Notes under the pieces: generated by a model | Databases searched by the model: none | Seen by the model: only the letters and a program-made list of their open reading frames with translations | Told to the model about the DNA's origin: nothing | Program-made: the position numbers and the translations under genes | From: an uncultured Flavobacteriales bacterium | Lineage (GTDB): Bacteria; Bacteroidota; Bacteroidia; Flavobacteriales_G; NORP312 | Direction of reading: 5' to 3' | DNA: 64,000 nucleotides | Assembly (NCBI GenBank): GCA_905480125.1 | Contig: CAJQPE010000076.1 | Coordinates: forward strand, 1-64,000 | Part shown: piece after piece, positions 51,100 to 60,900 of the stretch | Layout of the letters: each line of letters begins with the position of its first letter | Numbering within the stretch: the stretch's first letter is position 1

Positions 51100-52767
51100 A
51101 TGAAAAGAATAAAACTTTTACTAATAATTGCTATAACTGCAGTTATCTCTATAGTATCATTCAATTTTACCGATGGTTATTTCGAGCACTCTAAAAACAT
51201 AGATATTTTCACTACCCTATATGGAAAATTAAATGTTTACTATGTTGATGATACTGAGCCAGGAAAATTGATGAAAACTGGTATCGATGCGATGCTCAAA
51301 TCACTCGATCCATATACGGTTTACTACCCAGAATCTGATATTGAAGATTACCGATTTATGACTACTGGTCAATATGGCGGAATCGGCTCATTGATTACTA
51401 AAAAAGATAGTTTTGTAGTCATTTCTGAACCTTACGAAGGTTTTGCTGCACAAAAAGGAGGACTAATGGCAGGAGATGTTATCATAGAAGTTGACGGAAA
51501 ATCAACGCTTAACAAAACCACTAGTGAACTCAGTAAAATTTTAAAAGGAGAACCAGGCACTATGCTAGTCATGAAAATTCAAAGACCTGGGACAGAAGAT
51601 ATTCTTACTAAAGAAATAGTAAGAGAAGAAGTTACACTCGATGCGGTGCCTTATTTCGGGATGCTTGAAAACAACATTGGATACATCAAACTAAATACAT
51701 TTACAGAAACTGCTAGCAGGGATGTAAAAGCTGCATTTAACACCTTAAAGGACTCTTTAGGAATGGAAACATTGGTTTTTGATCTAAGGGGAAACGGAGG
51801 AGGGTTACTTATAGAAGCGGTAGAAATTGTTAATATTTTTGTGCCCAAAGGTCAAGAAGTTGTCACCACAAGAGGTAAGATTACCGATTGGAATAAAACT
51901 TATAATACACGAAATTCTCCTCTTGACGCCGAAATTCCATTAATTGTCTTAATTGATCCTTACTCAGCTTCTGCATCGGAAATTGTTTCGGGCACGCTGC
52001 AAGATCTGGACAGAGCGGTAATTATTGGTCAAAATTCTTTCGGGAAAGGCCTTGTTCAGCAAACGATGCCCCTCAGCTATAACTCGAAACTTAAAGTAAC
52101 TGTTGCCAAATACTATACCCCGAGTGGAAGATGTATTCAGCGATTAGACTATAATGACAAAGATGAGAAAGGAAAAGCAAAAGAAGTTGCTGATTCATCT
52201 ATAACTCAATTCGAAACTGTTAACGGAAGACCTGTTTTTGATGGAGCAGGCATTGAACCCGACCTTAAAGTAGAAGTAAATGAGTTGCCTCAAATTATTG
52301 GTAGTTTATTACGAAATACAATATTCTTTGATTATGCAACTAATTACAGGCTATCCCATGATTCGATTATTCCTGCTAAATTATTTTCTCTTTCAGATGA
52401 GGAATATAATGAATTTGTGAACTACACTAAATCAAAAGATTTTGAACATGAAACTCAAACGGAAAGAATTCTTGACGGGCTAAAAGAAGTTGCAAAAAAC
52501 GAAAAATGTACTGAAGCCACGATGAAACAAATTGAAGTATTAGAGAAGCAATTGGCTGCAGAAAAAGACAATGACATCATTAAGCATAAAAAAGAGCTGG
52601 AGCTCATTTTAAGAAACGAAATAGTATCCCGATACTATTACCAGGCTGGGAGAATTGAGGCCAACTTAACTTCCGATGAGGAAATAAAAAAGGCGTTTGA
52701 AGTATTATCAGATACAAGCATGTATAGGACTATTCTAAACGGCAGTTTTATGCCTGTAGCTGAGTAA
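51100..52767 (+). CDS. S41-family C-terminal processing peptidase
   Basis: MLKSLDPYTVYYPESDIEDYRFMTTGQYGGIG; PDZ domain; DLRGNGGGLLIEAVEI; YSASASEIVSGTLQDLDRAVIIGQNSFGKGLVQQTMPL. Confidence 0.93.
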   Translation: MKRIKLLLIIAITAVISIVSFNFTDGYFEHSKNIDIFTTLYGKLNVYYVDDTEPGKLMKTGIDAMLKSLDPYTVYYPESDIEDYRFMTTGQYGGIGSLITKKDSFVVISEPYEGFAAQKGGLMAGDVIIEVDGKSTLNKTTSELSKILKGEPGTMLVMKIQRPGTEDILTKEIVREEVTLDAVPYFGMLENNIGYIKLNTFTETASRDVKAAFNTLKDSLGMETLVFDLRGNGGGLLIEAVEIVNIFVPKGQEVVTTRGKITDWNKTYNTRNSPLDAEIPLIVLIDPYSASASEIVSGTLQDLDRAVIIGQNSFGKGLVQQTMPLSYNSKLKVTVAKYYTPSGRCIQRLDYNDKDEKGKAKEVADSSITQFETVNGRPVFDGAGIEPDLKVEVNELPQIIGSLLRNTIFFDYATNYRLSHDSIIPAKLFSLSDEEYNEFVNYTKSKDFEHETQTERILDGLKEVAKNEKCTEATMKQIEVLEKQLAAEKDNDIIKHKKELELILRNEIVSRYYYQAGRIEANLTSDEEIKKAFEVLSDTSMYRTILNGSFMPVAE

Positions 52768-52770
52768 TTC

Positions 52771-54339
52771 ATGTTCTCGGCGGGTTTTCATCGTTTAATA
52801 TACCTTGTAGGTATAGCTATGTTATTAGTGGGTATGCCTTTAAGCCCTGCGATGATGAGTATTTCGCAATTCATATTACTCATAAACTGGATAGCGGAAG
52901 CAAACTATAAAACAAAATTAGATACTCTAAAGCAAAACAAAAGCGTTCTGATGGTGCTCGGGTTATTTGCTCTGCATTTAATTTGGCTATTTAATACAAC
53001 AGACTTTGTTTACGGGTTAAGTGATATAAAATTGAAGCTTCCACTGCTTATTATTCCATTTGTTTTAGGATCCGCAATCAAAATTTCAACTCAAGAATTA
53101 AATCGATTTTTACTTCTTTTCATTAGTGGAATTATTGTGGCAAGCATCTGTTGCATATTCAAACTTTGGGGATGGATTGGGGAACCTATTGATGATATTA
53201 GAAAAATGTCTTTTATCATTTCTCACATTCGTTTTGGGCTGATGATTTCATTGGCCATTTTTGCATCAGCTTTCTTAGTCATAAAAGGGGATTATCAACT
53301 CACTAGTAAATTTTTGCTTGGAACAGTTATATTGTGGCTATTGCTTTTCCTTATTATTATGAGCGCAATGACAGCCTTGTTAATTACCGGATTAATTAGT
53401 ATCGGTGGAGTTATTATTGTCGCAAAAAAGAAAAGCTCAATTGCTGTTTTTACAGGAATATCAATTGCCTGTATATTTTCAATTGTTGGCTTTTTGTATT
53501 GGACTTCTTATCTCTACAATAAACAGTTCTCCTTGGTTGAAGAAGCAGACATCAGTAAGCTAGACAAAAAAACTGCTGAGGGAAATAATTACTATCACTC
53601 TCCTAACTCTATTTCGATTGAAAATGGAATGTATGTCTACCACCATATTTGCGAAAATGAAATCGCAGAGTCATGGAAAATCAGATCTTCAATTCCTTGG
53701 AATGGAAAAAATACAAAAGGAAAAAATATTCAAGGTGCAATGTATCGATTCTTAACATCTAAGGGTTTGAGAAAAGACAAAGCAGGTATTAATGCACTTT
53801 CTGCTGAAGAAATCACCGCGATAGAAAATGGTGTAACCAGTATTGACCTCTTCAACAAAAGTGCTCTGTTTAAAAGAATTCACCAAACTATATGGGAATT
53901 GGGCAATTATCGAATGGGTATTCCTGCAGGAGGAAACTCATTAACACAGCGTTTCGAATTTTGGAAAGCTGCACTAATTATTAGTAAAGAAAATTTGTTT
54001 TTTGGTGTAGGCACAGGTGATGTTAAACAAGCCTACATAGATCTCTACAACAAAGATGATTTTGGTCTAGGAACCAAATACCGCAAAAGAGCACACAACC
54101 AATACCTTACGTTTTTAGTGACATTTGGACTATTTGGTTTTGCGTTCTTTCTTGTTTCTATAATTTATCCGTTTATGATAAAACAACATCCGCTATTTTA
54201 TGTTTTTATAGCAATTGTACTCATTTCTTTCCTTAACGAAGACACATTAGAAAGCCAAGCAGGCGCAACTTTTTTTGCAGGGTTTTATGGATTGTTGTTA
54301 AGTGGGCGAGCAATCACTCCCAAAAATACACCCGTTTAA
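52771..54339 (+). CDS. O-antigen ligase (Wzy_C)-like membrane protein
   Basis: Multi-TM; large extracytoplasmic region; RFEFWKAALIISKENLFFGVGTGDVKQAYIDLYNK...KRAHNQYLTFLVTFGLFGF. Confidence 0.85.
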   Translation: MFSAGFHRLIYLVGIAMLLVGMPLSPAMMSISQFILLINWIAEANYKTKLDTLKQNKSVLMVLGLFALHLIWLFNTTDFVYGLSDIKLKLPLLIIPFVLGSAIKISTQELNRFLLLFISGIIVASICCIFKLWGWIGEPIDDIRKMSFIISHIRFGLMISLAIFASAFLVIKGDYQLTSKFLLGTVILWLLLFLIIMSAMTALLITGLISIGGVIIVAKKKSSIAVFTGISIACIFSIVGFLYWTSYLYNKQFSLVEEADISKLDKKTAEGNNYYHSPNSISIENGMYVYHHICENEIAESWKIRSSIPWNGKNTKGKNIQGAMYRFLTSKGLRKDKAGINALSAEEITAIENGVTSIDLFNKSALFKRIHQTIWELGNYRMGIPAGGNSLTQRFEFWKAALIISKENLFFGVGTGDVKQAYIDLYNKDDFGLGTKYRKRAHNQYLTFLVTFGLFGFAFFLVSIIYPFMIKQHPLFYVFIAIVLISFLNEDTLESQAGATFFAGFYGLLLSGRAITPKNTPV

Positions 54340-56791
54340 CACGCTGCGAAATACTAGTTAATACTTCGTAAGGTATTGTATCTAGATCTATAGCTATATT
54401 GAGAAGAGAGTAATTTGGATCACCAAATATCACAACAGTATCACCTTCCTTACAATCAATACTTGACACATCGAGCATACACATGTCCATGCAGACATCA
54501 CCAACCACGGTTGCTGATGTTCCATTAACAATCATGTAACCATTTCCGTTTCCTAAGCTTCTCGAATACCCATCTGCATAGCCAATCGCGACAGTTGCTA
54601 TTCTCATGTTTTGGTCTGCAATTCCAGAACGATTGTAGCCTACAGTTTCGCCCTTTTTAACATTTCGTATTTGAGAAATACTAGACTTCAAAGTCCCTAC
54701 TTGCTCTATGTTTCTTTGTGCTTTTGGAGTTGCGCCTATTCCATGAATTCCTATTCCTATTCGAACCATATCGTATTGTGAATCAGGAAATCTCTCAACA
54801 CCAGAAGAGTTTAAAATATGCCTATCAAATTGATAAGACAAACTCGTTTCAATGCTTAGCGCCATTGCATCAAACTTGGAAAGCTGAGACATAGTGTACT
54901 CGTCATGTTTTTTATATCCACTTCCAACTAAATGAGAAAATACCGATTGAACTTTAATAAGCGTATTATTCTCTAATACAGCTAGAAGAGCTAATAGTTC
55001 TTCCTCTTCAAAACCCAAGCGCCGCATTCCTGTATCCAACTTAATATGTATAGGGAAAACAGAGCCATCAGAAAGCAAACTTGTCTTGAGAATTCCAATG
55101 AAGTCATTCAATAATTCTAAATTATATATTTCTGGTTCCAGCTCATATTTTATCATAGAATGAAATGCCTCCCTCTCAGGATTCATAACCATAATTGGAA
55201 TCTTAATTCCAGCTTTTCTAAGAGCAACACCTTCATCAGCATAAGCCACACCTAAATAATCCACATTGTTAAATTGCATGATACTAGCAATTTCATGAGT
55301 TCCGCTACCGTAAGAAAAGGCTTTGACCATTACCATAACTTTAGTTGATGGTTTTAGCAATGAACGGTAATAATTGAGGTTGTTTTGAATGGCCGTTAGA
55401 TTAATTTCCAAAACCGTTTCATGACTTTTCTGCTCGAGTGCCCTACTAATTTTTTCGAATTGAAATTGCCTAGATCCTTTAATCAAGATAGCCTCATTTT
55501 CAAATTGAAGCGCGTGTAATTCTGCTAAAACATGTTCAGTTGATTCGAAAAAATGTGCATCCATCAACTCAAAACAATCTTGATTCTGTAACAGCTGATT
55601 ACCTACACCAATGATTCGCTCAATATTTTTAGATTTTACTAGCTGAGCAATTTCCTTATATAACGCACTCGAGACTTGACCAGATTCGTATATATCAGAT
55701 AAAATTAAAGCCTTCTTCGAATGCTGATGCTGTTGATTCAGTAAATCCAGAGCGATGCCCAAAGACGCAATATCAGAATTATATGAATCATTGATTAGTG
55801 TGTTTCCGTTTATTCCCGCCTTTAACTCTAATCGCATAGTTACGGCAACTAACCCAATCATCCGTTCAGCTATTAAGGAATTTTTATACCCATTTTCTAG
55901 TAGGTAAAGCCAACAATGAATTGCATTTTCTATTGAAGCGTTATCGGTAAACGGAATTTCAATTTTTATTTCATTTTTTGCATAAATTGCATCTATTTTG
56001 CTGTTTTTTCCTGTTTTTTTAACTTTTTTGACATAAAAGTCACATTTTTCATCATTTACCGACCATGAAATTTTCTTAATATTTGCAAGTTTTGAAACAC
56101 CATGTGCTATCTCCGTATAATCAGAACAATAAAAAATACGCTCAGCATCCTTAGCTAAGGAAAGTTTCTCTTTTGCTTTATCAAATCTGTCTGTAAAATT
56201 TTCGTCATGTGCCTCATGTATATTCGTCAGGATAACGTCATTTGGTCTAATAATTTTCTCCAACAAGACCATCTCTCCAACTTTTGAAATCCCTGCTTCA
56301 ATCAAGGCTAATTCATTATCTTTACTCATCTTCCATACTGAAAGAGGAACTCCAATTTGGGAATTGTAACTCTTTGGGCTTCTAACCACATTTAGATCGG
56401 CTTGAAGTAATTGAAACAACCATTCTTTAACAACCGTTTTCCCGTTACTTCCTGTAATACCGATAAGGGAATAATTAAACTTTTGCCGATGAATCTTTGC
56501 AACTTCTTGCAATGCAACTAATGTATCGCTAACTATAACTTGGCAACAATCATTAGGTAATTCGAGTTCTCTAGAAACCAAAAAACTTTTAAAACCTCGC
56601 TGAACTAACTGACCAACATATTTGTGCCCGTCATGCTGATCGCCAATAATGGCAATGAAAAGTGCTGTACTTGGTTCAACTACTCTTCTGCTATCGATAA
56701 GCAATACACTAATATGGTTTACACTTGATGGGCCAACTATTTTTCCATTAACTAACTTGGCAATGGATGCAATATGATAGGAAACATCCAT
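54314..56791 (-). CDS. bifunctional UDP-MurNAc-tripeptide:D-Ala-D-Ala ligase / alanine racemase
   Basis: MurF half: GITGSNGKTVVKEWLFQLL, VPLSVWKMSKDNELALIEAGIS, LINDSYNSD; Alr half: VMVKAFSYGSGTHEIASIMQ, IHIKLDTGMRRLGFEEEEL, IGIGIHGIGATPK, VGYNRSG. Confidence 0.93.
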   Translation of the reverse strand: MDVSYHIASIAKLVNGKIVGPSSVNHISVLLIDSRRVVEPSTALFIAIIGDQHDGHKYVGQLVQRGFKSFLVSRELELPNDCCQVIVSDTLVALQEVAKIHRQKFNYSLIGITGSNGKTVVKEWLFQLLQADLNVVRSPKSYNSQIGVPLSVWKMSKDNELALIEAGISKVGEMVLLEKIIRPNDVILTNIHEAHDENFTDRFDKAKEKLSLAKDAERIFYCSDYTEIAHGVSKLANIKKISWSVNDEKCDFYVKKVKKTGKNSKIDAIYAKNEIKIEIPFTDNASIENAIHCWLYLLENGYKNSLIAERMIGLVAVTMRLELKAGINGNTLINDSYNSDIASLGIALDLLNQQHQHSKKALILSDIYESGQVSSALYKEIAQLVKSKNIERIIGVGNQLLQNQDCFELMDAHFFESTEHVLAELHALQFENEAILIKGSRQFQFEKISRALEQKSHETVLEINLTAIQNNLNYYRSLLKPSTKVMVMVKAFSYGSGTHEIASIMQFNNVDYLGVAYADEGVALRKAGIKIPIMVMNPEREAFHSMIKYELEPEIYNLELLNDFIGILKTSLLSDGSVFPIHIKLDTGMRRLGFEEEELLALLAVLENNTLIKVQSVFSHLVGSGYKKHDEYTMSQLSKFDAMALSIETSLSYQFDRHILNSSGVERFPDSQYDMVRIGIGIHGIGATPKAQRNIEQVGTLKSSISQIRNVKKGETVGYNRSGIADQNMRIATVAIGYADGYSRSLGNGNGYMIVNGTSATVVGDVCMDMCMLDVSSIDCKEGDTVVIFGDPNYSLLNIAIDLDTIPYEVLTSISQRVKRVYFWE

Positions 56792-56792
56792 C

Positions 56793-57386
56793 CTAGGATA
56801 ATTCTCTGTCTAATTCTCTATTTTTACTAAAGCAGGCTCTGCATAAAGGTTCATACTCCTCAGTTTCTCCTAGTAAAACTAAGGACTCATTTTTGCCAAA
56901 ACGATGCGAATTTTGAGCCAGATTACCACATCTCATGCATATTGCATGAACTTTTGTTACATATTCTGCTGTGGCTAGAAGACCTGGTATTGGCCCAAAA
57001 GGTTTTCCTGCATAATCCATATCCAATCCAGCAACTATGACCCGTATTCCCATATTTGCCAAATCGTTACAGACGTTTATTAACTCGTTATCAAAAAACT
57101 GTGCCTCGTCAATTCCAATAACATCAACATTTTGAGCTAATATTCTGATATTTGAAGAGGATGGAACTGGGGTAGATTTGATGGTAGTCGAATCATGAGA
57201 AACAACTTCTTCCTCATCGTATCTAATGTCGATAGACGGTTTAAAAATCTCAACACTTTGTTTAGCGAATTCTGCTCGTTTCAATCTCCTTATTAGCTCC
57301 TCCGTTTTTCCTGAAAACATAGAGCCACAAATTACCTCAATCCAACCTTTAGAAGGAATTTCAGTAATGGAATTTTCTAAAAACAT
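56793..57386 (-). CDS. tdk: thymidine kinase
   Basis: [62 protein letters not shown]. Confidence 0.95.
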   Translation of the reverse strand: MFLENSITEIPSKGWIEVICGSMFSGKTEELIRRLKRAEFAKQSVEIFKPSIDIRYDEEEVVSHDSTTIKSTPVPSSSNIRILAQNVDVIGIDEAQFFDNELINVCNDLANMGIRVIVAGLDMDYAGKPFGPIPGLLATAEYVTKVHAICMRCGNLAQNSHRFGKNESLVLLGETEEYEPLCRACFSKNRELDRELS

Positions 57387-57466
57387 CTAGCTAATAATTC
57401 TTCTTAAGTCAACATACAAATCTAAAGAATTTGTCATTACTTTTGAGAACTTCAAAGCCGAAAATA

Positions 57467-58117
57467 ATGACCGATAAAGAAATAGAGCTAGCTCAAGAAA
57501 TGTTGATCTTAATTGACACGATAAAGAATAATACAGATTCTCTAAGTGCTGACAATAGAATTCCTAATTTACAGCTAGAAATAATTCTTTCTAAAATTGA
57601 AGAACTTCATCAAAAGACTATCGGTCTCAAATACTTAAATCAACATGCTGATGAAGTAAGCTCATCAATATATTCTAGCCAGCAAGAAGTAGATGAACAA
57701 ATATCAGCTGCAAAGACTCAAGAAATGATTGGGCAGCAGACCGCAGCTCAAAAGGAGGTTGTCATAAATATGGATCCTATAATAGAACAACCTCAAATTA
57801 TTAAACAAAAAGACATAAAAATTGAAAAAATCAAAAACGATCTTTCTGCCATTGGCGCTTCAGCAGAAGATATTGGCGAAAAGCTACAATTGCAACCCTT
57901 GGCAGACATCAAAAGTGCCATAGGAATTAACGATAAGTTTTTATTTATCAATGAACTTTTTAGCGGAAGTTCTGGCGAATTTGAAGCAACAGTTGGCTTA
58001 CTAAATCAATTATCTTCTATGGAAGAAGCTCAACAGAGTCTCGAAAAATATGGGTGGGAAAGAGAAAATGAGACTGCGCAATCATTTATCAAATTAGTAA
58101 GTAGAAGATACCTATAA
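57467..58117 (+). CDS. conserved hypothetical, coiled-coil N-terminus and conserved C-terminal block
   Basis: C-terminal block DIKSAIGINDKFLFINELFSGSSGEFEATVGLLNQLSSMEEAQQSLEKYGWERENETAQSFIKLVSRRYL; ATG at 57467 (MTDKEIELAQ) likely start; overlaps rsmI context. Confidence 0.7.
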   Translation: MTDKEIELAQEMLILIDTIKNNTDSLSADNRIPNLQLEIILSKIEELHQKTIGLKYLNQHADEVSSSIYSSQQEVDEQISAAKTQEMIGQQTAAQKEVVINMDPIIEQPQIIKQKDIKIEKIKNDLSAIGASAEDIGEKLQLQPLADIKSAIGINDKFLFINELFSGSSGEFEATVGLLNQLSSMEEAQQSLEKYGWERENETAQSFIKLVSRRYL

Positions 58118-58780
58118 ATGCTCTACATCATTCCAACACCAATTGGTAATTTAAAAGACATTACTGTTCGTGCATTAGATGTTCTTAAAGAGGTTGATTT
58201 AATATTAGCGGAAGACACCAGACAGACTAAAAAATTACTTAATCATTATGAGATTACCACCACCATTGACTCTCTTCATCAGCACAATGAGCATAAAAAA
58301 GTTGAGTCTATTGTTGATAAATTATCAGCTGGAATTACAATAGCACAAGTTAGTGATGCGGGGACTCCTGGGATTTCTGACCCAGGATTTTTATTAATTC
58401 GTGAGTGTCTTAAATATGATATTAGAGTAGAATGTTTACCCGGTGCAACGGCTTTCGTTCCCGCATTAGTTAAATCCGGATTACCTTGTGATAAGTTCGT
58501 TTTCGAAGGGTTTTTACCTCACAAAAAGGGTAGGCAAACACGATTAAAAGAGTTAGCCACTGAAACCAGAACAATCGTGTTTTATGAGTCACCATACAGA
58601 CTGGTGAAAACACTTAAACAATTTGCTGAATTTATAGATCCTGAAAGACAAGTATCTGTTTCTCGCGAGCTTACCAAAATCTACGAAGAGACAAAGAATG
58701 GAACAGTCTCAGATGTTGCGGATTACTTTATGCAAAAGGGAGTAAAAGGTGAAATAGTAATCATTTTAAAAGGAGCATAA
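58118..58780 (+). CDS. rsmI: 16S rRNA 2'-O-ribose C1402 methyltransferase
   Basis: LYIIPTPIGNLKDITVRALDVLKEVDLILAEDTRQTKKLLNHYEI; VSDAGTPGISDPGFLLIREC; LPGATAFVPALVKSGL. Confidence 0.95.
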   Translation: MLYIIPTPIGNLKDITVRALDVLKEVDLILAEDTRQTKKLLNHYEITTTIDSLHQHNEHKKVESIVDKLSAGITIAQVSDAGTPGISDPGFLLIRECLKYDIRVECLPGATAFVPALVKSGLPCDKFVFEGFLPHKKGRQTRLKELATETRTIVFYESPYRLVKTLKQFAEFIDPERQVSVSRELTKIYEETKNGTVSDVADYFMQKGVKGEIVIILKGA

Positions 58781-59790
58781 TGAAAGTAATACAACTTGTA
58801 AAAAACGGTAGCGCATCTTCGGCATTCGAGGTGAAAGATATTGAAAAACCATCACCAAAATCTGAGGAAGTACTAATTAAAGTTGCAGCTTTCGGGTTAA
58901 ATTATGCAGATGTAATGGCAAGAAATGGTCTATATGCTGATGCCCCGCCTCTTCCTTCAGTTTTGGGATATGAAGCTGTAGGAACAATTAACAAGCTTGG
59001 AGCGAATGTTCAAGGTTTTGAAATTGGACAAAAAGTAGTCGCCTTTACTCGATTTGGAGCTTATGCTGAATATTGCATTGCAGATCACAGGGCCATTGCC
59101 ATTCTTCCAGAAACCATATCTAATGGGGAAGCTGTAGCTCTTGCCACGCAATATTGTACTGCGTATTTCTCTGCCCTTGAAATGGTTAATTTGCACGAAG
59201 GCGATAACATATTAATTCATGCTGCTGCTGGCGGCGTTGGTACCGCTTTAATCCAGTTAGCAAAAGAAAAAAGCTGTAATATTTATGGCACAGCAGGGTC
59301 TCAACACAAATTGGATTATCTCAAACAACAAGGTGTCGATTTCCCAATAAACTATAGAAAAGAGGACTTTGCTGAGCACATTCAAAAGCTAAATGTAAGT
59401 ATGGATGTCATTTTCGATCCAGTTGGTGGCTCTTCTTTTAAACGTGACAAAACAATTCTCGCTCATGGTGGCAGAATAATTTGTTTTGGTGGATCTGAGC
59501 GTTCTTCTGGAAGTATAATTCAAACACTTAAGTTTGTTCTAGGTTTTGGCTTTATGTCTCCCATTGGTTTATTAATGAAGTCGCAAGGAGTAATCGGAGT
59601 AAATATGCTTCGTATTGCAGACCACAAACCAAAAGTTTTACAGCGCATAATAAAAAGCGTAATAGCACTATTTAATCAAGGAAAAATTAAACCACACGTT
59701 GGGGGAAGTTTTAAAGCAGATAAAATTGCAGAAGCCCACGACTTTTTAGAGAACAGAAAATCGATGGGTAAGATTGTCGTTGAGTGGTAA
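58780..59790 (+). CDS. zinc-type/quinone-oxidoreductase-like MDR dehydrogenase
   Basis: EVLIKVAAFGLNYADVMARNGLYADAPPLPSVLGYEAVGTI; ILIHAAAGGVGTALIQLAKEK. Confidence 0.9.
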   Translation: MKVIQLVKNGSASSAFEVKDIEKPSPKSEEVLIKVAAFGLNYADVMARNGLYADAPPLPSVLGYEAVGTINKLGANVQGFEIGQKVVAFTRFGAYAEYCIADHRAIAILPETISNGEAVALATQYCTAYFSALEMVNLHEGDNILIHAAAGGVGTALIQLAKEKSCNIYGTAGSQHKLDYLKQQGVDFPINYRKEDFAEHIQKLNVSMDVIFDPVGGSSFKRDKTILAHGGRIICFGGSERSSGSIIQTLKFVLGFGFMSPIGLLMKSQGVIGVNMLRIADHKPKVLQRIIKSVIALFNQGKIKPHVGGSFKADKIAEAHDFLENRKSMGKIVVEW

Positions 59791-59803
59791 TACACTAGCT
59801 TTG
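59773..59803 (+). promoter_or_regulatory. Bacteroidota-type promoter for DAHP synthase (ATTG-N19-TAGCTTTG)
   Basis: ATTG 59773-59776 (one mismatch to TTTG), 19-nt spacer, TAGCTTTG 59796-59803; ATG at 59809. Confidence 0.5.
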
Positions 59804-59808
59804 CAATT

Positions 59809-60900
59809 ATGGATTTTAGTAAAATAAAAGATTGGAATAATTTCAAAACACGTCCATTTTTAATTAGTGGTCCATGCAGCGCTGAGACTGAAGAGCAAAT
59901 GCAAACCACTTGTCAGCAGCTCGCTCAATCAGGAAAAGTAAATGTATTGCGTGCCGGGATTTGGAAACCGAGAACTCGTCCAAACGCTTTTGAAGGGGTT
60001 GGTAAAGAGGCCCTTGTTTGGCTTAAGCAAGCTGGAATTGACAACAAGTTACCTGTTGCAACTGAAGTAGCTAATGCCCAACATGTAGAAGCTTGTCTAA
60101 AAGCAGAAGTTGATATTTTATGGATAGGGGCCAGAACAACTGTAAACCCATTTTCAGTCCAAGAAGTGGCAGACGCACTTAAAGGCGTTGATATTCCTAT
60201 ATTGGTTAAAAACCCAGTTAATCCAGATTTACAACTATGGATAGGAGCTTTAGAAAGGATTCATCAAGCTGGTATTACAAAACTAGGGGCTATTCATCGA
60301 GGTTTTTCTTCGTTTCAAAAAACGGCTTATCGCAATGTTCCCAAATGGGAAATCCCTATCGAATTAAAAGCAACATTTCCTGAGATTGACATAATTTGTG
60401 ACCCGAGTCATATTGCTGGAAACCGTTCACTACTGGCAACCGTAGCACAAAAGGCAATGGACTTAGAGATGACTGGCTTAATGATTGAGTCACATATTAA
60501 TCCTGATGAAGCTTGGAGTGATGCGAAGCAACAAATCAACCCAAAAAGTCTTAATGAACTAGTTGAAAATTTAACGATACGGTCAACCGAAGCTTCATCA
60601 TTTGAAACTTCAAGTGAATTAACGGCTTTTCGAAAAATCATCGATGAAATTGACGAGTCGCTCATTCAAACCTTGGTGAGTAGAATGGCATTATCTGAAA
60701 AAATTGGTCAGTATAAGTTAGACAATAATGTTACTATTCTTCAAATAAAGCGTTGGGAAGAAATAAAGAAAACTAGAATGGAACATGGTCAGAGCGAGGG
60801 ATTAAATAATGAATTCGTAAAAAATTTACTCCAATTAATTCATAAAGAATCTATTCGTCAACAAACAGATGTAATGAATAAATCTGTTACAGTTGGGTAA
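59809..60900 (+). CDS. bifunctional DAHP synthase / chorismate mutase
   Basis: FLISGPCSAETEEQMQTTCQQLAQSGKVNVLRAGIWKPRTRPNAFEGVG; DPSHIAGNRSLLATVAQKAMDL; C-terminal FRKIIDEIDESLIQTLVSRMALSEKIGQYK. Confidence 0.93.
   Translation: MDFSKIKDWNNFKTRPFLISGPCSAETEEQMQTTCQQLAQSGKVNVLRAGIWKPRTRPNAFEGVGKEALVWLKQAGIDNKLPVATEVANAQHVEACLKAEVDILWIGARTTVNPFSVQEVADALKGVDIPILVKNPVNPDLQLWIGALERIHQAGITKLGAIHRGFSSFQKTAYRNVPKWEIPIELKATFPEIDIICDPSHIAGNRSLLATVAQKAMDLEMTGLMIESHINPDEAWSDAKQQINPKSLNELVENLTIRSTEASSFETSSELTAFRKIIDEIDESLIQTLVSRMALSEKIGQYKLDNNVTILQIKRWEEIKKTRMEHGQSEGLNNEFVKNLLQLIHKESIRQQTDVMNKSVTVG

Noticed and set aside
54314-56791. MurF-alanine racemase fusion as a novel fusion
   Set aside because: This fusion is already known in Bacteroidota; annotated as a feature only.
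59809-60900. DAHP synthase-chorismate mutase fusion as novel
   Set aside because: Known bifunctional arrangement; not unusual.
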